Source of the DNA: Deltaproteobacteria bacterium
Lineage (GTDB): Bacteria > Myxococcota_A > Polyangia > Polyangiales > Ga0077539
Assembly: GCA_016704445.1 (NCBI GenBank)
Contig: JADJAE010000049.1
Location: 1 to 64,000 of the forward strand
Direction: 5' to 3'
Length of the DNA stretch: 64,000 bases
Under the pieces are notes generated by a model. The model did not search any database and was not told the DNA's origin. It saw only the letters and a program-made list of their open reading frames with translations. Within the stretch, counting starts at the first letter, position 1. Each line of letters starts with the position of its first letter. A program made the translations under genes and the position numbers. Positions 37,616 through 48,309 of the stretch are shown here, in pieces.

Positions 37616-39267
37616 ATGGCAGACCACCACACGCACGACGAGGCCCCGATCCGCTTCGAGACGCACCCCTCGCGGTATCGTCACTGGAAGCTCGACTTCC
37701 CCGCCGTCTACGGCGGCCGGGTGGCCCGCCTCGCGATGGACGTGCAGGAGGACGGCGGGCTGCGCCCCGGCTATCCGCTCAAGCTCAACAGCTACGACCT
37801 CGGGGTGGACATCGAGCTCTCCGACGCCATCCAGCGGCTGCGCTTCGAGCACCCCGACGTGCGGGCCCTCGTGGTCACCAGCGCCAAGGACCGCATCTTC
37901 TGCTCCGGCGCCAACATCTACATGCTGGGCAGCTCGTCGCACCCCTTCAAGGTGAACTTCTGCAAGTACACCAACGAGACGCGGCTCTACCTGGAGGAGC
38001 TGTCCGAGCTCTCGGGCATCCCGGTGCTCTGCGCGGTCAACGGCACCGCCTCGGGCGGCGGCTACGAGCTGGCGCTGGCCTGCGACGAGATCCTGCTGCA
38101 GGACGACGGCAGCACCGCGGTGAGCCTCCCCGAGGCGCCGCTGCTGGCGGTGCTCCCGGGCACCGGCGGGCTCACCCGGGTCACCGACAAGCGCAAGGTG
38201 CGGCGCGACCTGGCGGACGTGTTCTCGACGCTGGCGGAGGGCGTGCGGGGCAAGCGCGCGGTGGAGTGGCGCCTGGTCGACGAGTCGGCCTCCCGCAGCC
38301 GCTTCGAGGCGGCCGTGAAGGCGAGGGTTGAGAAGATGGTCGAGCGCTCTCCGCGCGCCGCGTCGGGAGCGGGCATGGAGCTGCCGCCGGTGACGGTCAG
38401 CCGCAACGGGGACGTGAGCGCGTACAAGCACGTGCTGCTGCAGGTCGACCGGGGGCGCAGGGTGGCCGAGCTCACGATGCGCGGCCCCGAGGGTGACCCC
38501 CGCGCCGCGCTCACGGCCGAGCACTGGAGCGTGGCGGCGTGGCGCGAGCTCGACGACGCGCTGCTCGACCTGCGCTTCAACCACCCGACCGTCGGGCTGC
38601 TGGTGCTGCACACGGTGGGCGACCTCGAGGCGGTGCGGCGCTTCGACCGGCACCTCGTCGAGCGCGCGGTCACCGACTGGCTCGCTCGCGAGGTGCTGCT
38701 GCTGCAGAAGCGGGTGCTCAAGCGCCTCGACCTCACGGCGCGCAGCCTCTTCGCGCTCGTCGAGCCGGGGAGCTGCTTCGCGGGGTCGATGCTGGAGATC
38801 GCCCTCGCGGCCGACCGGGTGTTCATGATCGACGCGGCGAGCACCCACGTGGCGCTGTCGGTGGTGAACTTCGGGGCCTTCCCGATGAGCAACGGGCTGT
38901 CCCGGCTGGAGTCGCGCTTCCTCTACGACCCGTCGATCGTGACGCGGCTGAAGGACGAGGCGGGGCTGCTCGACGCGGGCGCCGCGCTGAAGGCGGGCCT
39001 CGTGACCTTCACGCCCGACGAGATGGACTGGGACGACGAGGTGCGCGTGGCCATCGAGGAGCGCACGAGCCTCTCGCCCGACGCCATGACGGGCATGGAG
39101 GCCAACCTGCGCTTCGCCGGCCCGGAGACCATGGAGACCAAGATCTTCGGCGGCTCAGCGCGTGGCAGAACTGGATCTTCCAGCGCCCCAACGCCGTCGG
39201 CGAGGCCGGCGCGCTCACGATGTACGGGCAGCCAGGGCGCCCGGTGTTCGATTACCGTCGCACGTAA
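37616..39267 (+). CDS. boxC: 2,3-epoxybenzoyl-CoA dihydrolase (BoxC; one frameshift)
   Basis: Opens the ring of 2,3-epoxybenzoyl-CoA in the aerobic box pathway for benzoate. About 550 residues, two crotonase folds in tandem: first ALVVTSAKDRIFCSGANIYM and NGTASGGGYELALACDE, second LVEPGSCFAGSMLEIALAAD. The last 38 residues (SAWQNWIFQRPNAVGEAGAL, with YGQPGRPVFDYRRT at the end) are in another frame; the change is at about 39150-39158 (GG-rich), equivalent to one missing base. boxB follows after 28 bases on the same strand. boxA is not in the window. Confidence 0.87.
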
Positions 39268-39295
39268 GAAATCCCCCACGGAAGCAGGTCAACCG

Positions 39296-40720
<1,425 letters not shown>

Positions 40721-40741
40721 GCCGCCGTTCGGCCCTCCGGG

Positions 40742-40849
40742 TCACGCGAGGTCCCAGACCCCGACCGCCTCGAACTCCTCCTCTCCGAAGCGCTCCACAT
40801 AGGCCGCGTAGTGCTCCGCCTGGGAGCCGGGCGCGCCCGTCACGCGGTC
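40742..40849 (-). pseudogene. 3' remnant of an unidentified gene
   Basis: The minus strand reads about 35 codons with protein-like character (GSQAEHYAAYVERFGEEEF, EAVGVWDLA) ending in a TGA at 40742-40744; the readable part begins with no start codon next to the stop of the following gene at 40854. This looks like the tail of a gene cut off by insertion of the neighbouring island. Family not recognised. Confidence 0.35.
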
Positions 40850-40853
40850 TGCG

Positions 40854-41549
40854 CTACGGGAGCTTGATCGCCGCGAGCGCCTTGCCGAAGCCTACCAGGT
40901 CCGCGTCTGCGACCGGCGGGAAGAGGTTGGTCTCCCGTCGGCGCGTGGGCGTCAGCGCCGGGAGCCTCGCCTTCGTGAGCGCGGCGGCGATGGACGCGGT
41001 CACCGGGTCGGCAGGCTTCGCGGTGACCTTGCGCCGGGGCCGCTTCGCGCGCGCGGCGGCCCGCATCTCATCGGTCGTCAGCGTAGGAAACAGCACGGTC
41101 TCATTGGCGCGACCGCGCCGCACGACGACGCGCGTCCGGGCAGGGTCGATGGCGACGCGGGGGAGCTCGCCCGCAACCGCCTCGAGGTAGTCGAGCAGCG
41201 CCGCGAGCGCGGTGACACCGTGCGCCGCCTCGTGCGCCGCGGTGAAGTGCCGTGCGACGCGGGTGTGGTCCCGCACCGTCTGGAGATGAACCCCCGGCAG
41301 GTGCTTCGAGCAGAAGGCCTTGGCGGTCTTGAACCCGCCTGCGAGATACAGCGGCGGGTCGTGCGTCAGGACGCGATCGACGGCCTCCCACTTCGCGTCC
41401 CAGTGATTGGACTCCTCGATGCCTTCGCCCGCGATCGTCCGCGCGGCGGACTTCCACGCGGCGTCGAGCTTGCGATCGATTAGCGCCGCCGGGCTCAACT
41501 CCGCGACCGGCGTACGGGACCTCTGCGGGGCGTTCTTCGCGCGTGCCAT
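40854..41549 (-). CDS. Hypothetical protein, possible DNA-binding
   Basis: 231 residues, basic. A central segment (GGFKTAKAFCSKHLPGVHL, then TVRDHTRVARHFTAAHEA and HGVTALAALLDYLEAVAG) resembles helix-turn-helix regions of plasmid- or phage-related proteins, but I cannot name the family. A long basic tail with RPRRK follows. The start at 41549 is chosen as the first ATG followed by folded sequence. Same strand as the helicase operon, 96 bases after the helicase stop, so it may be its fourth gene. Confidence 0.5.
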   Translation of the reverse strand: MARAKNAPQRSRTPVAELSPAALIDRKLDAAWKSAARTIAGEGIEESNHWDAKWEAVDRVLTHDPPLYLAGGFKTAKAFCSKHLPGVHLQTVRDHTRVARHFTAAHEAAHGVTALAALLDYLEAVAGELPRVAIDPARTRVVVRRGRANETVLFPTLTTDEMRAAARAKRPRRKVTAKPADPVTASIAAALTKARLPALTPTRRRETNLFPPVADADLVGFGKALAAIKLP

Positions 41550-41645
41550 CGGGCGATCGTGCCAGCGAGGGCACTGCGCGCGCAATCGTCGGCTTCTGCG
41601 CGTGACGGACCGGGCTTCGTCGCGTGACGGCGTGCGGGAGATGCC

Positions 41646-44297
41646 TCATCCGCGCAAGGGAGAGAAGTCAGGCGCGCGAGAGTTGAGGCTCTCGGCGAGA
41701 GCGCGAGCGTCTTGATCGTCACCGGGCTCCGAAGGCGGCACGACGACCCCGTGGAGCTGCGCTCGGAGGTCGTCCCATCGACTCAGGAGGACCCGCCATT
41801 GATGCTCGTCGTATGTGCCCTCGAACACCGGCATCAGGACCTCGATCCGCGGAAGTTCGTCAGCCGGACGGTCATCGGCGAGGCACCGTTCCAGAAGCTG
41901 TTCCCAACGGCTGCCGATTCGGTCGACGCGCCCGATCTGCTGCTCCACCACGCCCGGGTTCCACTCCGGGTGCAGCAACAGCACGACCCGGCAGGCTTCA
42001 TGGAGGTTGAGCCCCTCCCGGCCGACGATCGACTGCGCGATGAGCACCCTCGGGAAGCTGTGCCCGCGGTTGAAGGCTGCCTGGAGTACGCGTCGCGTGC
42101 CGTGGCTGGTCGACCCGTCGAGCAAGCGCGCGAGACCGCCACGACGTGGTCCGAACTCCTCGGCAACCAGCGTGCGAACCGCCTTCCCGATCTCCTCGAC
42201 GACCGTGTCGTCGTGCCCGTCGTCACCCTCCGGGTCGGAGACGCTCGCCGCCGACGCGACGAGCGCGAGGAACGCCTCGGCGAGTCCCGCCCTCGCGCGC
42301 TCGGAGTCACGCTCGGCAAGGAGTTCTCCCCGCACCTCCGGCGCAGCGAGCTCCCACACCGCCCGCACAAGCCCGGCCATCCCGTGCTCTCCCGCCTGCT
42401 CGACGTCGCGCCGGAGGCCACCGAGGACACCCAGGCCTCGTCGGCGTGCGCCCTCGGGTGGCCTCGCACTCTCCTGAAGGTCACGCTCCAGCAGTGAGAG
42501 CAGGTTTCCTCGGAGCCACGCCCGTCGGAGTTCATAGGCGCGGTAGCGCTCGCCATGAGCCTGGAAGGCGGCGTCGACCACATCGCGAGACAGCTCAAGC
42601 TGCTGGGCGGCGAGCCAGTCGAGCACCCCCGGCTCCACGGTCTCCTCCGGCCATGGCTCCCCGCGCTTCTCACAGAGCGATCGGAGACGCGCTCGAGCGT
42701 TCAACAGGTTCTGGAGGGCGTGCATCGGGCGGCTGTACCGACCGAACACCAGCACCTTCTCGCCGAGCTCCAGCCGGTCCTCAATGAGCTCCACGGCCCT
42801 GTGGATCTGTGGATGCTGGTACAGCGACAGGTCCGGGCCGGCGTCGCCCGGGGTGCGCCCGACCTCGGAGCCGATGAGTTTCACCCACAGGTGGGCCCGC
42901 GCCTCCTGCTTCGCGTCGGGGGTGCCCTTCTCCTCGAGCGTCGCGTCCCCCTCGGCCTGACGCTCGGCGTCCGTGGCGAGCGTCGCGTCGATGACGCTTG
43001 CGATGCCGTGACCGTTCGCCAGTGTCAGCCGCAGCCGCTTTCCGACCGGATCCCGTCCTCCGTGAACCGTGGCCGAGAGCCCCTCCGCAGCGAACACGAC
43101 GCGTCGCCACGCCTCGGACAGACCGCGCACATGCAGCGCCTCCGAACGCACGACCCGGTACGGCTCCTGAGGCCCGGCGCGCTCGCGAAACCTGCACACC
43201 GCCGGGTCCTCCCGCTTGTCCCGTCGGAGCACGTAGGGCCGCAGCGCGGACGCGAACGCCTCCGCCGTGCGGGTCCACGTCTCGCGGTTGATCTCGCTGG
43301 TGCGCCAGGTGTCTCGCAGCCGCGCGGGTCGCGTCGGCGTAGCGCCGCCCGACCTCCCCGATCTCCCTCCGCGCGCCCGCGGGCACGCCCACCCGCTTGA
43401 GCGTGCCGTCCCACTCCGCGACGTCGAGAGCAACGGGGGTAGCGGTCAGCCCGAGCCGCGCGGTCTCGTTGCTCACGTATACGAGCTTGAGCAACCGCGA
43501 GAGCCCCGACACCTCCCGCGCGCCTTGTGGGCCTCGTCGACGACCACCAGGTCGAAACGCCCGAGTCCCCAGCCGAAGACCTCTTCGAGCTCTGACCGAC
43601 GACCGCCACCCGCATGATACAGGCCCCCATCGTCGAAGCTGGTCGACCAGGGGCGCTCCACCCAGGCGTCGAGCTTCGGCACCACGTCAGACCTGCCTAC
43701 GCGACACAGCTCCTCATGGATCATCTTCGCGACATGGCGGATGAGCTCCCCGTTGTTTCTTGCGAGCTCCCCGTTGCTCCAGGCCCAATACCCATGCGGC
43801 AAGCGATCACGGGTGTGCTTGTGGTGGAGGGCTACGAGCTCGGGGAGCAGAGCCCACCGCCACACGTCGCTGCTCTCTCCGAGCCTCCAGTTCGTCACCT
43901 GGTGGGAGATCAGGACGACGTCGTCCCACGACCACCGGCTCGTCTCCTCGAAGCCTCGGAGGTAGCCGAGAAGGGAGCGCACCAGCTCCCGCGGATGCAG
44001 TCCGTCGCCGCGCAGCTCCTGCTGCCACTGGAAGCCCAACCCCGGCGGCACCAGGATCGCGACCCGTCCGTCGGCCGCCACGACGGCGCTCGCCACCGCC
44101 GAGGCGACGCGCGTCTTCCCCATGCCGACCTCGTCGGCGATGACCACGCCGCGGCAGTGGTTCCCATGCGCGCCCTGGAGCCTCCCCGCGATCGCTCGGA
44201 GCGCCGCGCGCTGTCCCTCGTTCAGTCGCGCGCTCGCGATTTTCGCGCGCCGCTCGAGCGACCGCGCCACCACGTCCCTGCCGCCGAATCTGGCCAT
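41646..44297 (-). CDS. SNF2/SF2-type helicase of an accessory operon (two frameshifts)
   Basis: About 884 codons. N-terminal ATPase domain: RLNEGQRAALRAIAGRLQG, Walker A ADEVGMGKTRVAS, Walker B LVVVDEAHKAR, motif III LGLTATPVAL; C-terminal helicase domain: EKVLVFGRYSRPMHALQNLL, VLIAQSIVGREGLNLHEACR, LLLHPEWNPGVVEQQIGRVD with the terminal Arg finger motif RIGSRW. This is the arrangement of SNF2/RapA-like remodellers and of helicases in anti-phage systems. Frame changes at about 43505-43520 and 43320-43335; the two compensate (884 codons in total). The ATG (44295-44297) overlaps the stop of the upstream PLD gene as TGATG, so the proteins are made together. Confidence 0.75.
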
Positions 44298-46276
44298 CAG
44301 GCTTCTCCTTCGGGGAAGAGAGGAGGCAGTCGCGCGACCTCCCACGCGTCCTCGACCTTGCGGAGCACCTCCTCGTAGAGCGTCCCCGCGGGGCTCTCAT
44401 CCGACTCGGCGAACGATGGGCGAAATTCCGGGCGATACAACGCGCTCACCGGGTTGATGCCGATCTCCCGCAGGCCCGCGATCGTCGAGCACGACCTCGC
44501 GCGGAGGAGGCTCTGCTCCAGCCTCCCACACCACGCCTTCCAGTCCGATTCCGCCATCCTGGTCTGACGCGCGGCGACCGCCTCGAAGAGCTGCATGGTG
44601 CTCCGAATCGGAGTCCGATCCACCGACCCCGGATGCGAGGCACCAACCGGGTTGCCCATCGGATCGGAGGAGGGATCGTCGTCGTGCTCGTCGTGCTCGT
44701 CGTCTCGGACTTCCGGAAAGCGCCCGAGTTCGATGAGGAGGCCGTCGAAGTCGAGCGGCGGCAGCGGACGGCCCGCGACGCGCCCGTACCCGTCGAGCAC
44801 CGGCACGCGCACACGGGCCGTACGCCCGTCGATCTCCCAGCGGACGACCACCTCGACGGGCGACCCACCCCCGGTCCAGGCGAAGCGCCCGCGGTCATCC
44901 GTGGCGCAGGGCGACGCGTCGAGGGCCTCGACGACCGCCCCGCCCGTGTCCCTCGACTCCGGCGGAACCAGCCAGCCTGCGCCGTTCTCCTCGACCCAGC
45001 ACAGGAAGCCGAAGGGCGGGGCGAGCACGTCGGGGCCACGTTCCGGCGCCGCGTCGCCCGACGCGAGGGCGCCCAGCTGGTCCGAGAGGTCTTCGCCGTT
45101 CAGGTCGATCGGAAGAACGTCCCCCACTTCGGCCCACGTCAGCGCGCCCGCGGCGAGCACGACCCCCGCCTCCAGGTTCCCTTGAGCACGGGCCCCGTCG
45201 CTTCGAGGCAACGCCCGATGGCGGAAGCCCGGCGACGTCAGGTTTCCTGAGCCCAGGTACACCCACGCGCGGGAGCAGCGGTCGCTGCCCTCGCGTTCGT
45301 TCGCCGAGAACACGAACTTCGCATGAAGCGTTCGCGCCGCCCCAACGGGATCCAACGCACCCGTCACCGACCACCCGCCCAGCGCGGACCCAGTGATCGC
45401 CACCTGCTGGCACGCGGCAGGATTCACGACGAGCGTCACCCTCGCGGAGTTGGTGAGCAGCGGCGGTCTCCCCCTGCCAGGCGTCTGAAGACGCTCGACG
45501 ATCGCCGCGACCACGGAGGGTCGCCTGTCCGCAGCACCGGCCGCCTCGAAGAACCCGGAGCCGAGGAAGATGCGGTTGCGGCGAGTGCGCCCCGCCACGG
45601 CGCTGACCTTCGCGGGCAACTGATCGAGGAGGGACGCGGAGCGGTTGTCGAAGAAGCGAGACCCGGTGCGACCCGCCCTGGCCGTCAGCTCGGTCACGGC
45701 GCTCTCCAGTCGCTCGATGGCCTCCCGATTCTCCTCCGCGACGCTCCCGCGAGAGTCCGAGAGCACGTCGGTCGCGAAGCGAGGTCGGACATCGCTCAGC
45801 ATCTCCCACGCCGCCCGAAGATCCGAGGAGGCCTGGGCCGCTCCCTGGGTCCCTCGATCGGCGAGGCGAAGGTCGACACGCCACGCGAGATCAAGGCTCG
45901 CGTCGAGGGTCTGACGCGTCCAGTTGCCGGTCGAGACGATCAGGCGAACACACCGGTCCGTAGAGTTCGATGAGCCGCGGAATCCCAGCACGGCGACCTT
46001 GGCGTGGAGCAGGCGATAGGGCAGCGCGGCGCGCGCAAGCAGGTGGAGCGCGCCGGGACAGGCCGAAAGTGGGATCTGGGCGCAGCCCGGATCGAGCATG
46101 ACGCCGAGCCAGACGCGACCGATCTGGCTCCGCTGGGCATCGGAGAGCCCCGTGAACCGATCGCACGCGACGTTGAGGAAGTCGGCGTCTCCGGAGAAGC
46201 CGCACACCCAGCCGAAGTCCCCGTCGAAGCCCTTCGGCGGAACGAAGCCATCGACGAGCGACCCGATGGCGCTCAC
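44297..46276 (-). CDS. Two-HKN phospholipase D/Tdp1-like protein
   Basis: 659 residues. Two HxK...N catalytic motifs of the Tdp1/PLD type: H91-A-K93 with N118 (LLHAKVAVLGF, IVSTGNWT) and H318-A-K320 with N345 (TLHAKFVFSAN, YLGSGNLT). Two HKN half-sites from one chain is the geometry of tyrosyl-DNA phosphodiesterase and of some PLD-type nucleases. The C-terminal 250 residues have no clear domain, apart from an acidic EVRDDEHDEHDDD stretch at about 560-575. Likely a DNA end-processing or nuclease protein working with the helicase. It overlaps the upstream gene by 4 bases (ATGA). Confidence 0.78.
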   Translation of the reverse strand: MSAIGSLVDGFVPPKGFDGDFGWVCGFSGDADFLNVACDRFTGLSDAQRSQIGRVWLGVMLDPGCAQIPLSACPGALHLLARAALPYRLLHAKVAVLGFRGSSNSTDRCVRLIVSTGNWTRQTLDASLDLAWRVDLRLADRGTQGAAQASSDLRAAWEMLSDVRPRFATDVLSDSRGSVAEENREAIERLESAVTELTARAGRTGSRFFDNRSASLLDQLPAKVSAVAGRTRRNRIFLGSGFFEAAGAADRRPSVVAAIVERLQTPGRGRPPLLTNSARVTLVVNPAACQQVAITGSALGGWSVTGALDPVGAARTLHAKFVFSANEREGSDRCSRAWVYLGSGNLTSPGFRHRALPRSDGARAQGNLEAGVVLAAGALTWAEVGDVLPIDLNGEDLSDQLGALASGDAAPERGPDVLAPPFGFLCWVEENGAGWLVPPESRDTGGAVVEALDASPCATDDRGRFAWTGGGSPVEVVVRWEIDGRTARVRVPVLDGYGRVAGRPLPPLDFDGLLIELGRFPEVRDDEHDEHDDDPSSDPMGNPVGASHPGSVDRTPIRSTMQLFEAVAARQTRMAESDWKAWCGRLEQSLLRARSCSTIAGLREIGINPVSALYRPEFRPSFAESDESPAGTLYEEVLRKVEDAWEVARLPPLFPEGEA

Positions 46277-47538
46277 TCTGCCTCCGCCGCGCCGCTCAGC
46301 CAGCCACCCAACCGACCATCGAGGTCGAGGTCGAGCGTGTGGAGCGAGCGCACCCGACGCGAGATGCCCTCTGGGAGCGGGAGAGCGCCGGTGGGCTCGG
46401 GCGTACCGCCCCCGTCATCGTCCTCGGAGTCGTCCGTCTTCGAAGCGTTCGGCGCAGGCGGCTGACGTCGAAACACGGGCCCTGCCAGCACACGATCGTG
46501 ATCGATCAGGAGTCCTCGGCCGTCGCGCTCCACTGCGGATCGCAGGCCGGCGGCTCGATCGGTGTTGCGGACCTCCGTCGCGAAAGCGACAGCATTCTCG
46601 GCGCCCACGGGGGTATGGTTCTCGTCGAGGAACGCCGATGCCCGGGCCGAAAGTTCTTCCAGCAGCGGCTCCATGGGCTCGGTGCTCGCCTCCGCAAGTC
46701 GGAGAGAGCCTGCCGTCCGCACGATCGCCTCGGCGCCATCCAGCACGGCAAGCGCAGCCCGTTGAAGGTCAAAGAATCGCGCGCCGACGCGGAGGTCCCT
46801 CCAATGCTCCACGTCGATGAGAGGTGGGCGCTCGGCCCAGCTCGCGGAGCGGTCGGGTTTGCGCAGCCAGGCGATCACCGCGGCCCGGCGAGGCGCGTCG
46901 GGTCCCCACCGCGCGACGCGCTCCCGTAGGAACTCTCGGGCACGCTCTGGCAACGGAGCGCGCGGGTCGAGCGCTGCGCGCATGCTCTCCGTGTGCACCC
47001 CCGCCCCGCCCTCGATCCACTTCGCGAGGACTGCATCGACGGCGTCATTCTTCGGCCGGAAGCTTTCGTACGCGAGCTCGACGAGCCGCTCGCCGGCCTC
47101 GGTGAGCTGGTAGGCGTTGAAGCGCTGCGGCCCCTCGTGCACGAGACCGAGACCGCGGAGAGCCTGGACCGTTCCCTGACGCATGGGCTGCGTGACGTAG
47201 AAGCCTCGACGGGCCGCCTCGCGGAAGCTTACGAAGCCATTGGGCACGCCAGCGAGCATCGTTCGCCCGCGCACCCGCGAGTCAGGGTCGGCGCGTGCGT
47301 GCCAGCAGGCGAGCGCCTCGATGGCGTTCGCCACCGACACGGCGGAAAAGGAGCGCCCGCGGGCCAGGCGGATGCCGAGCACCGCCCAGGCCAGAGGCCG
47401 CGCAAACCACACGCCGCCGATTCCCGGAACGGCGAGCTCGTTGAATGCGCGGACGGCAGCGCCGAGACCGAGGCCCCGTGTTCGGCGGGTCAGCCCGGCC
47501 CGTTCCCTTGCGAGCAGGCCCCACGATTCATCGATCAT
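46273..47538 (-). CDS. Unknown protein with winged-helix-like segment, first gene of the helicase/PLD operon
   Basis: 421 residues. A segment at about 125-160 (MRQGTVQALRGLGLVHEG then AYQLTEAGERLVELAYESF) looks like the recognition helix and wing of a winged-helix domain, followed by a larger helical part and an acidic linker before a C-terminal piece. The N-terminal layout (GLGAAVRAFNELAVPGIGGV) vaguely recalls DUF6361-type proteins that, from memory, also neighbour PLD and helicase genes; this is unverified. A strong Shine-Dalgarno GGAGGA lies 6 bases before the ATG. Candidate DNA-recognition or regulatory component of the operon. Confidence 0.6.
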   Translation of the reverse strand: MIDESWGLLARERAGLTRRTRGLGLGAAVRAFNELAVPGIGGVWFARPLAWAVLGIRLARGRSFSAVSVANAIEALACWHARADPDSRVRGRTMLAGVPNGFVSFREAARRGFYVTQPMRQGTVQALRGLGLVHEGPQRFNAYQLTEAGERLVELAYESFRPKNDAVDAVLAKWIEGGAGVHTESMRAALDPRAPLPERAREFLRERVARWGPDAPRRAAVIAWLRKPDRSASWAERPPLIDVEHWRDLRVGARFFDLQRAALAVLDGAEAIVRTAGSLRLAEASTEPMEPLLEELSARASAFLDENHTPVGAENAVAFATEVRNTDRAAGLRSAVERDGRGLLIDHDRVLAGPVFRRQPPAPNASKTDDSEDDDGGGTPEPTGALPLPEGISRRVRSLHTLDLDLDGRLGGWLSGAAEAE

Positions 47539-47660
47539 CCGAATCCTCCTCCCTCCAGGGCCGTTGGCGCGATTCGCGCGTGTTGCTTCGCAGATCGCGG
47601 ACACGCCGTAGGTCTGTACTGCCTGGTTCGGGCCGCGTCCGACGCGCGCTGAACGGCGCC

Positions 47661-48224
47661 TCAGCGACCGCGGAGCGTGCGGGTGAAGTCCGCGAGGTTC
47701 ACCAGCAGCTCGGCCACGAACTTCTTCGTGGCCTCGTCGGTGAGGTTGGCCTCCGCGTCGAACTTCTCGTTCGCCTTCCCTACGTACACCTCGGGCTTCG
47801 GGACCACGTACATCCCGAGGCCGATGCAGAGTTCCCTGAGCTGCGTCTGTCCGCGCACGGTGCCGTGCATTCCTGGCGAGGCGCCGAGGGTGGCGACGGG
47901 CTTCTTCCCGAAGGGCGGCGCCGGGGGGCGGGAGGCCCAGTCGATGGCGTTCTTGAGCACTCCGGGGACGGAGTAGTTGTACTCGGGCGTGACGAAGAGA
48001 ACCGCGTCGGCCTGCTCGATGGCCGCGCGGAAGGCCGCCACGGGCTCGGGGTAGCCCAGCTCGCGGACGTCCTCGTTGTAGAGGGGGATGTCCTTGAGGT
48101 CGAAGGTGGTGATCGTCGCTCCCGGAGGCACCAGGAGCGTCGCAGCGGCGAGGAGCTTCTTGTTCCAGGACTGGGCGCGAAGGCTGCCAGCGATACCGAG
48201 AATCGAGACGGGAGAGTCGCTCAT
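47661..48224 (-). CDS. NAD(P)H-dependent FMN reductase
   Basis: 187 residues, flavodoxin-like fold of the NADPH-dependent FMN reductase family. Phosphate-binding loop ILGIAGSLRAQSWNKKLL, ITTFDLKDIPLYNEDV, FVTPEYNYSVPGVLKNAIDW, and GASPGMHGTVRGQTQLREL. Supplies reduced flavin or reduces quinones/azo compounds. Start at 48224 because the loop lies at residue 7. Divergent from fhs, 85 bases apart. Confidence 0.87.
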   Translation of the reverse strand: MSDSPVSILGIAGSLRAQSWNKKLLAAATLLVPPGATITTFDLKDIPLYNEDVRELGYPEPVAAFRAAIEQADAVLFVTPEYNYSVPGVLKNAIDWASRPPAPPFGKKPVATLGASPGMHGTVRGQTQLRELCIGLGMYVVPKPEVYVGKANEKFDAEANLTDEATKKFVAELLVNLADFTRTLRGR

Positions 48225-48309
48225 GGCGGCGACGATAGGGGACACCCGAACGGGGAGCCAGCGCCGACGCTCGCGACCTCGGTGGCGTTCCGATAGTCTC
48301 CGCGCCGCC

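Noticed and set aside
41646..47538. DISARM or Dpd defence system
   Set aside because: A PLD protein and an SNF2-like helicase are shared, but the methyltransferase, DUF1998 protein and deazaguanine genes are absent from the window.
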